A stretch of DNA of 64,000 bases from Torymus aiolomorphi (lineage: Eukaryota; Arthropoda; Insecta; Hymenoptera; Torymidae): the NCBI GenBank assembly GCA_036365515.1, contig CM070874.1, positions 23,238,209-23,302,208 on the forward strand, in the 5' to 3' direction. Shown here piece after piece: positions 57,651-64,000 of this stretch; position 1 is the stretch's first letter; every line of letters begins with the position of its first letter. The notes under the pieces are model-generated. The model saw nothing but the letters and a program-made list of their open reading frames with translations, had not been told where the DNA came from and searched no databases. The position numbers were made by a program, and so were the translations under genes.

Positions 57651-58054
57651 AAATCAGATAATAGGTACAAAGCTAGGCTAATTGTGAGAGGTTTTCAACA
57701 AACATATGTAATTGATGACATATATTCCCCAGTTGCGAAAAATCAAACGTTAAAAATTTTATTTTCATATTGCTGCCAAAATGGGCTCAAAATAGAACAA
57801 ATGGATGTAGAGACAGCATTCTTAAATAGAAAGGTAACTACGGAGGTATATGTCAATCAACCAAAAGGCTATGAAGATGGAACCGAACGAGTGTATAAAT
57901 TGTCAAAAGCGTTGTATGGATTGAGAGAGAGTCCTAGAGACTGGTATGAATGCTTTGATGAATATGTTATGAAACTTGGCTTTAGAAAGAGCAATGTAGA
58001 ATTATGCCTATATATATATGCAAAAGACAAAGACATTGTTTACCTATTAATATA
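57636..58054 (+). pseudogene. Copia reverse transcriptase, N-terminal half
   Basis: RYKARLIVRGFQQ, YSPVAKNQTLKILFSYC, MDVETAFLNRKV, VYVNQPKGYE and YKLSKALYGLRESPRDWYE are all classical Copia RT blocks in the right order. The catalytic MDV(E)TAFLN Asp is intact. The frame runs into the mariner at 58055, right after LLI and two bases of the Tyr codon of the YVDD box. Confidence 0.9.
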
Positions 58055-58823
58055 CAAGGGGTGTTCAAAAAGTAAGTTTCCCTGCTCCGGGAAAAAAGCA
58101 AAACACAATTTTTAGGTTAAAGTAACATATGTATTTATTGTTTGACTTATAAACTATTTTTCTACATAGTCCCCTTGGACTTGAATACATTTTTTATATC
58201 TGTTCTCAAGCTTTGACAAACCTTGTTTATAAAAATCCGTGCCCTGTTTTTTAAAGAATAATTTAACGATGTCTTTCACTTCATCATTTGAATTGAAGTG
58301 ATGGCCACCCAAACTTTCCTTTAATTTAGGAAAAAGAAAAAAGTCACTTGGTGCGAGATCTGGAGAGTAGGGTGGGTGATCAAAAATTTTCCATTTGAAT
58401 TTTTCCAGTAAGGTTTGTGTTTTTTTTGCTGAATGAGGTCGTGCATTGTCGTGAAAAAGCAACACTTTTCTCGATAATTTTCCAGGACGCTTTCGTTTAA
58501 CAGCACTTTTAAGTTTATTTAGCACTTTACAGTAACGATCTGCATTTATATATATGCACTAATTCAGTGTGAATTTCGTTGCCATTAAGCCCTTTTGCAG
58601 TTAAAAAGCGAATGACTGCACGCAACTCACAGGTGGGCATGTTTTTCACAGGTAGCTCCATGGTTTCCGAGCTGGTACTGATGAAAAAAATTTTTTCGGC
58701 AGCTAAGACCGGTTCCGCTCTTATCGGTATATCCTAAACTAAAACTATGTTCGGTCCCAGCTCGCTAGATGGCGCTGGGGCAAAACGGCAGACTAGGGAA
58801 ACTTACTTTTTGAACACCCCTCG
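58055..58823 (-). mobile_element. mariner deletion derivative inserted in the Copia RT active-site codons
   Basis: Termini AGGGGTGTTCAAAAAGTAAG on the left and the exact complement on the right give perfect TIRs of about 26 bp. The TA target is duplicated (58053-58054 and 58824-58825). Length is 769 bp, against about 1.3 kb for full-length elements. Removing one TA and the insert gives TTA ATA TAC GTA GAC GAT, that is LIYVDD. Confidence 0.95.
58154..58661 (-). pseudogene. mariner (DD34D) transposase, internally deleted
   Basis: The N-terminal piece starts at ATG 58661 (MELPVKNMPTCELRAVIRFL, then TAKGLNGNEIHTELV), the first helix-turn-helix. It is followed by a deletion and frame loss near 58530-58560. 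The C-terminal piece (58525-58154) carries VLLFHDNARPHSA and YSPDLAPSDFFLFP. The second and third catalytic Asp are 34 residues apart, which is diagnostic of mariner. It ends in YKKCIQVQGDYVEK. The first catalytic Asp region is deleted. Confidence 0.9.
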
Positions 58824-59768
58824 TACGTAGACGATTTGTTGATTTGTGGAAAAGATGAAAAGAAAATACAAAGAATAAAGAAATTGTTATCTGATCGTTT
58901 CCAAATGAAAGATTTAGGTAAAATAAATGAGTATCTAGGCATAAACGTAAAGCATGATTATATAAATGGTAAGATGGAATTAAATCAAGAAAAATATATT
59001 GAGTCACTAGCAACTAAATTTCACATAAAAGATAGTAAGTTATATAGCACTCCGATGGAGACAAATTTAAAGATTGAAAATTCCAAAGAGTTCGAACCAA
59101 ATATAAAATATAGGAATTTAATTGGCGCATTATTATATGTTAGTTCTGGCACTCGACCAGACATTAGTCATAGCGTAACTTACTTAAGTAGATTCCAAAA
59201 TTGTTACACCGAGACACATTGGAAATATGCATTACGAATTTTGAAGTATTTGTATTTAACGAAAAAATTATGTTTACAATATAAGGGAAATAAAAATTGT
59301 GAAATAATTGATGGCTATGTAGACGCAGATTGGGCTGGAGACAATGTTGATAGGAAGTCCACATCAGGTTATGTAATTCGAGTTTTTGGGAATGTAATTG
59401 ATTGGAAATCGCGAAAACAAAAATATATAACGAAGGCTTCGACATATGCAGAGTACGTTGCGTTATCTGAAATAGTAAGCGAATTGAAATATCTAAAAGA
59501 ATTATTAAAAACGTTTGACTTGGATATTGAAAAACCAATAAAGATTTATGAAGATAATTCAGGTGCGATAAATATAGCGAACTTTGAAAACTTTATGAAA
59601 AATTCAAAACACATTGAGATTCATTACCATTATATACACGAGGGCGTTAAAAACAAAGAGATTGAAATTGTAAAAATCGACTCAGAAAATAATATAGCCG
59701 ATGTATTCACGAAAGCATTATGTAAAGATAAGTTTGTTAAATTCAGAGAATTGTTAAATGTAAAATGA
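58824..59768 (+). pseudogene. Copia RT C-terminal half and RNase H
   Basis: It resumes with the remaining YVDD residues (VDDLLICG), then FQMKDLGKINEYLGI, YRNLIGALLYVSSGTRPDI and SVTYLSRF (RT thumb/connection). RNase H follows with YVDADWAGDNVDRKSTSGY, STYAEYVALSE, YEDNSGAINIA and KHIEIHYHYIHE. It ends ALCKDKFVKFRELL... then TGA, 37 bp before the 3' LTR. Catalytic RNase H acidic residues (D, E, D) are present. No stop is seen in this part. Confidence 0.9.
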
Positions 59769-59805
59769 AAATGATGAAATAGTACAATATAAATGTAAGG
59801 AGGCG

Positions 59806-60032
59806 TGTTGAGAATATACATATTATATTGTACAGCGCGAGACACACGTATGTACACATGTGTGTCTCCCCACCCCATAACGTGTGAGAGCCGACGGGCG
59901 AGCGCGACGCTCCTGCAAACTTGTCGTCAGACCAAGAATGGCCCGCGCCAAGTGTAGTCATACTGTATCTTAGCTTAAGTCTCTAAAATAAACTCTTTTA
60001 TTCTATCCAATTTGTGTGTCCTTTATTCAACA
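59806..60032 (+). repeat. Copia 3' LTR
   Basis: TGTTGAG to TCAACA, followed by the CTTTC duplication. Confidence 0.95.
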
Positions 60033-60059
60033 CTTTCATCTAATTTTAAGTTGGTAGCA

Positions 60060-60245
60060 TCGACTGAATTTTCTAGTCTTTGACTGAAAGAGAAATATTG
60101 TTTTTTTTACCCAATATTTCAATTTTGAAGACTTCAACTAGCTCTTGGGATGACTCCATTTTCAACGGTCTCTGAGATGACTCCTTCTCCAGTCGGCTTC
60201 TGAGTTGACTTCTCTTTATTCGGAGGTGACGCGATAATGTCAAAA
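60060..60245 (-). repeat. ~33-bp GAAGCCGTTTG minisatellite, right arm (inverted)
   Basis: Units such as CTCTGAGATGACTCCTTCTC and TCGGCTTCTGAGTTGACTTC are the complement of the left-arm unit. Confidence 0.7.
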
Positions 60246-60538
60246 AATGTAATGCATAAGGTACATTAAGACTGTTTATCATTTAACAAAAGATTTATTT
60301 ATTACTTTATGATGTAATTGCTATTTAATTTACTAAATGGCGCGGCTCATTATTTTCCTTTATCATCTTTTCATACAGTTATGATATAGCATAGGTTTTG
60401 ATGGCTTGGAGCCGAAACATTGGGTTAAAAAAAGTTAAAAAAATTTGTATGAAATTTTTATTATTATTAATAAATTTAACCAAACGACATGAATAAAATA
60501 TATTTCTGCATTCAGATGCCATTTAACGCGCGATCTTT
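60246..60538. other. AT-rich spacer, no gene
   Basis: Nothing recognised. Confidence 0.4.
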
Positions 60539-61460
60539 TCAATTCCCATGTAATTCCGCTACAAACGTGCATACATTATCGAGGTTCTTGAGACCGTACT
60601 CCATCTGTCGCAAGTCTACATCATTTCTGCTGTAAAATTTCTGCCACGCGTACTCGTCGAAATTCTTTCGCAATTCTGCTGCACGCACGCACCCATCAGG
60701 AGCCTCTTGAAATGACACTCCTATCTGCAGCGTTTCTGCTGTAAAGTTTCTGTCGCACGCCACCTTCGAAATTCTTACGCAATTCTGCTGCAAGCGGGCG
60801 TTCATCCCGAGCCTCTTGAAATCGCACTTTGTCGCAAGTTTGCAGCGATTCTGCTGTAAAGTATCTGCCGCGTGCAACCATCGAAATTCTTATGCAATTC
60901 TGCTGCAAGCAGGTATTCATCATGTGCCTCTTAAAATCGCACTCTGTCGCAAGTCTGCAGCCTTTCTGGTGTAAAGTATCTGCCGCGCACAACCATCGAA
61001 ATTCTTACGCAATTCTGCTGCAAGCGGACATCCATCACGAGCCTCTTGAGATCGCACTCTATCTGTCACAAGTCTGCAGCGTTTCTGCTGTAAAGTATCT
61101 GCTGCGCGCAACCGTCGAAATTCTTACGGAATTCTGCTGCACGCGGGCGTCCATCACGAGCCTCTTGAGATCGCATTCTATCTATCGCAAGTCTGTAGCA
61201 TTTCTGCTGTAAAGTTTCAGCCGCGCACAACCGTGCAAATTCTTACGGAATTCTGCTGCACGCGGGCGTCCATCACGAGTCTCTTGTGATCGCACTCTAT
61301 CTGTCGCAAGTCTGCAGCGTTTCTGTTGTAAAGTTTTTGCTGTCCCCAACTGTCGAATTTATTATGCAATTTTGCTGCACGCGGGCGTCCATCACGAGCC
61401 TCTTAAGATCGCACTTTATCTGTCGTAAGTCTGCAGCACTTCTGCTGTAAAGTTGCTACT
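60539..61460 (-). repeat. ~117-bp satellite, about 8 copies
   Basis: The unit is ATCACGAGCCTCTTGAGATC, GCACTCTATCTGTCGCAAG, TCTGCAGCGTTTCTGCTG, TAAAGTATCTGCCGCGC and AACCATCGAAATTCTTACGC, then AATTCTGCTGCACGCGGGCG. Markers lie at about 60706, 60815, 60930, 61046, 61161, 61285 and 61402. Frames of 63-127 codons on both strands follow the period and do not resemble any protein. Confidence 0.9.
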
Positions 61461-61579
61461 GCAGGTTCTGCCTGCAGAACTATAGGAAAACGCCAAGGTA
61501 TATTATGCATGATCTGCGCACTCGCGCATGCGTCAGATTGTGTTAGCTGTTGCTCTAATATTTTTTCTAACAATTCACA

Positions 61580-61885
61580 CTAAAAATGGGGGTTGGCGAG
61601 CGGAGCGAGCAGGGGGCGAATCCGAAAACCCCCTGAGTAACAATTTTCATCGACATTCTCAAAGATTTAACTTTTGGTGTTCGCCATCTTGGATCCACCA
61701 TCTTGAATTATGCAAATATGACATCAGATTTGTAATCAGCGACCCCGAAAACCTCTGAGTAACAATTTTCATTGACATTCTCGAGGATTTAAATTTTGAT
61801 GTCCGCCATCTTGGATCCGCCATCCTGAATTTTGCAAATCTGACATCAGATTCGTAATCAGCGACCCCAAAAACCTATCTACACC
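61580..61885 (-). repeat. Inverted relative of the ATGGCGGATCC satellite with GAGCGGAGCGAG hairpin
   Basis: GGGGGTTGGCGAGCGGAGCG at 61587 is followed by two ~120-bp units. These hold TCGCCATCTTGGATCCACC, CATCTTGAATTATGCAAAT and TGTAATCAGCGACCCCGAAA. Their complement matches the monomer of the array at 50311-52262 (ATGGCGGATCC, GTCGCTGAT). Confidence 0.75.
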
Positions 61886-62739
61886 AAATCTCAAGTTACT
61901 ATCTTCAACAGATTCTTCAAAAATGAATTTTGCCGAAAAAAACATAATTTTTTAATGTTTGTTTATTTATAAATCATTTATTATAAACAATTTTGTCAAT
62001 TAAACTATATTTTTATGTTCTTTCATCACTAAAGTAACTGAAAATTGCAAAAAACAGGATCTGAATACGTTAACAACAAAGTAAATAACAAAAATCTAAA
62101 GAAATCGAGGTGGTAACGTGGGTACCATCATGCTTCAAAGGGTTAATATAAATACAAATTATGCGGCCAATGACCTTCTGTGATGTCATGAGGCGAGTAC
62201 CTCTGTACGCGCCACGAGTATGTGTGTGTTTGATCCCTCTCCCTGTGAGGAGAGTGGAGTATGGGGGTATGATATCAGTGTGATGAGTGGCGCCTAAATC
62301 GCGCATGGTATGATGGGGAGACACTACCCAGAGCAATTTATTGCGCTTCGATATCCGATCATTCTGCTTTGCGGAGTTTTCTCGCACACATTAAGTGAGT
62401 GCTCTGACTCGAGGTGTATGTCTTTATTTATCTACCGAGGTACACGTTCGAGTTGGAGTTTTCCAGTGTGTGTGAGATAAATTCCACACCACGCATAAAA
62501 AGTCTTGTAGATTTATGTAAATAATAGATTCCTTAGATAATAAAAAGAATATTATTTTTTATTATCTGAAATAACTTTTTTTTATTAATTTTGCCTACCT
62601 CCACAACAAAAGAAATAAAATTCTGTTCGGGATCCTGAACTACAAAATAAATTGTTAGTTTATCTTTTTAAAAAAATAAACGTTATAGTACGAATGCCTA
62701 GTGAAAGTTTAAGTGTTTAAAATTTCAAACCGAATGATT
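61886..62739. other. Unassigned region
   Basis: A GC-richer segment (62095-62490) with a 105-codon minus-strand frame (62387-62070) has no recognisable motif. GTGAGGAGAGTGGAG and CATACCATGCGCGATT-type sequences are not repeated elsewhere in the window. It could be a fragment of an LTR, but no termini were found. Confidence 0.3.
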
Positions 62740-64000
62740 AAATACTCTCTAAGAAATAAATAATCTCTTAGAAATCGTTATTATAAAATATTTAAAAAAA
62801 ATTTTTGACATCAAATATCTTTGTTCGTAATGGTTGGATTTTTCTGGGAAACGAACTCGTTTCGAATATATAAAAAAGCTATCTCTGTGCCAAATTTTCA
62901 GACGATTTGTTGATTTTCACTCCTGACATTATCTGGGAAAGAAATTGCGCTTCTTTTCAAAAATATTTTTTTTTCTTCGGAAACAAATTTTTATAATGTC
63001 AGATATAAGACTTACCGCATCGGTTCAAAATTAAAAAAGTTTTATTATGGAAATTCATTAGCAATTTCTTTTGTGAAAAATTTAGTTTTTGAATTTCAAT
63101 TTAATAAAAGGGATCGATAAATATGTTTCAGGAAGCTAAGTGCCAATGAATTGGCAGCGGTTTTTGCTGTCTCCTAGAGGAAGCTTTGTGATAGTAATTT
63201 TTTGAGTTGTTGTAAAAACATGTTATAAGTGTTATTGGAGGTGTTCGGAACCAAAATACATGATTTTTGAATAATGTCTGTATGGATGTACGTGTGTGTG
63301 TGTGTGTGTGTGTGTGTATAGCTGGATCTCAGCTTCTACTCGATCGATTTTAATCAGACAGGTCTCATTGTTTTTGTTTTTTTTTTGTGTGATGGGGGGT
63401 CAAAATCGGTTTTCGATTGGGCTGATTCGTTTTTGTTTTATTTCGAATTTTCGATTTTCTCAAAATTTATTTTTGATTTTTTTTAATGATCGGATTTAAA
63501 TTTTTGAATCGGATGGGTAGCATTCGAAAGAGCGTAAAAAACCTATAATTAAAAAAAAATTCTCTAGCTCTCACGGTTCTCTTGTTATTGATAAAAATGT
63601 GTTTTTCTTTTTAAAGCCTGTAACTCAAAAACTAAACGGTCCATCTTTTTGAGAAAAATCACGATAATGCACAATATAAATAGCTATAATCTGTAAAAAT
63701 TTGAATCCATTTCTTTGGTTAGTTTTTGAGAAAAAAATTGAAAAATGAAAAAAACGCTTTCTCTATGCCCGACGTTTACGGAAGTAAAATTGACTTAATC
63801 GCTTCAAAATTCCTTGTAGAGGTAGATTTTGTATAGTTCTCGGGCGAGTTCTTTGGGCAAAATATTTGATCTAAAAATTTTAGAGATATTTGAGGTTAAA
63901 ATTTTTTTAACCTTCTTTTCAAATCGTAATTTCTCGAGAACGGCTCTATGTATCTGGATCGGATGGGTAGCATTCAAAAGATAATTAAAATACCTATATT
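62740..64000 (-). repeat. Dispersed CA-microsatellite repeat family, copy 3
   Basis: It carries GAAACGAACTCGTTTCGAA (62855), CCAATGAATTGGCAGCGG (63147), GAGGAAGCTTTGTGATAGT (63178), a (GT)n run (63292-63318), TACTCGATCGATTTTAATC (63337) and CTCGAGAACGGCTCTATG (63932), which match copy 2 module by module. It runs off the right edge of the window. Confidence 0.7.

Larger units (their letters stand above)
54614..60032 (+). mobile_element. Ty1/Copia LTR retrotransposon, full length, with TSD
   Basis: LTRs of 227 bp (54614-54840 and 59806-60032) begin TGTTGAGAATATAC and end TTCAACA (TTCAATA in the left copy). CTTTC target duplications lie at 54609-54613 and 60033-60037. Primer site: TGGTAGCAGAG directly after the left LTR, complementary to the 3' end of initiator tRNA-Met. 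A purine tract AAGGAGG lies before the right LTR. Protein order Gag-PR-IN-RT-RH is diagnostic of Copia. The coding region carries frameshifts and a nested mariner. The LTRs differ at only a few bases, so the insertion is young. Confidence 0.95.

Noticed and set aside
60539..61212. Frames of up to 127 codons on both strands with DTLQQ/LRKNF repeats
   Set aside because: They follow the ~117-bp satellite, in both orientations, without protein similarity.

Overview
The window looks like a transposon-dense, AT-rich piece of an insect nuclear genome. Hymenoptera is my best guess: it has DUF4806-type coding exons, Tc1/mariner, BEL/Pao, Copia and Penelope-like remnants, and long CT/CA microsatellites. 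There is no prokaryotic gene organisation, no rRNA, no convincing functional tRNA and no CRISPR array. Almost every long open frame is a retroelement, a transposase pseudogene or a repeat artefact.

Layout. 1-5.6 kb: fold-back elements and MITEs (1-218, 1484-2084, 2458-4159) and a GAGATCTC palindromic array (361-680). 5.8-15.1 kb: a ~60-bp tandem satellite split by a 6.9-kb degenerate BEL/Pao retrotransposon (5819-12689, target duplication GAAGG) and a 1.1-kb solo LTR (12866-13978, duplication AGGT). 16-23 kb: a diverged duplication, a ~167-bp satellite of about 14 copies and a second short tandem array. 23.1-23.6 kb: a fold-back element with GAGATCTC arms. 25.3 kb: an Asn-rich ORF of transposon type. 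28.2-28.7 kb: a Penelope-like remnant.

28.9-54.3 kb holds what I read as one interrupted plus-strand gene. An exon with a basic/acidic serine-rich stretch (29033-29373 plus 35511-35568) is cut by a 6.1-kb LTR element with a CAGT target duplication. It is followed by a coiled-coil-like exon (39545-39740) and three exons of a DUF4806 domain (52618-52725, 53480-53666, 54104-54174). The introns are filled with repeats: a 10-bp-repeat fold-back element, a solo LTR (40873-42269), a 3.5-kb nested palindrome (43396-46907), a 3.1-kb DD41D mariner-like transposon (46914-50041) and an ATGGCGGATCC satellite. In-frame stops suggest the gene is dead or mis-spliced in this reading.

54.6-60.0 kb is a full-length Copia element (227-bp LTRs, CTTTC duplication, tRNA-iMet-type primer site). 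A 769-bp mariner deletion derivative has landed inside the codons of its YVDD reverse-transcriptase motif. 60.5-61.5 kb is a ~117-bp satellite; 61.6-61.9 kb carries an inverted copy of the ATGGCGGATCC satellite; 62.7 kb to the end is a third copy of a dispersed CA-microsatellite repeat family.

The most unusual signals are: (1) the LTR element at 29.4-35.5 kb, whose minus-strand frame encodes at least nine CCHC zinc knuckles and no polymerase that I can see; (2) dense strand-biased CTCA tetranucleotides across the whole BEL/Pao element, LTRs included; (3) several giant palindromes that contain short-period repeats.
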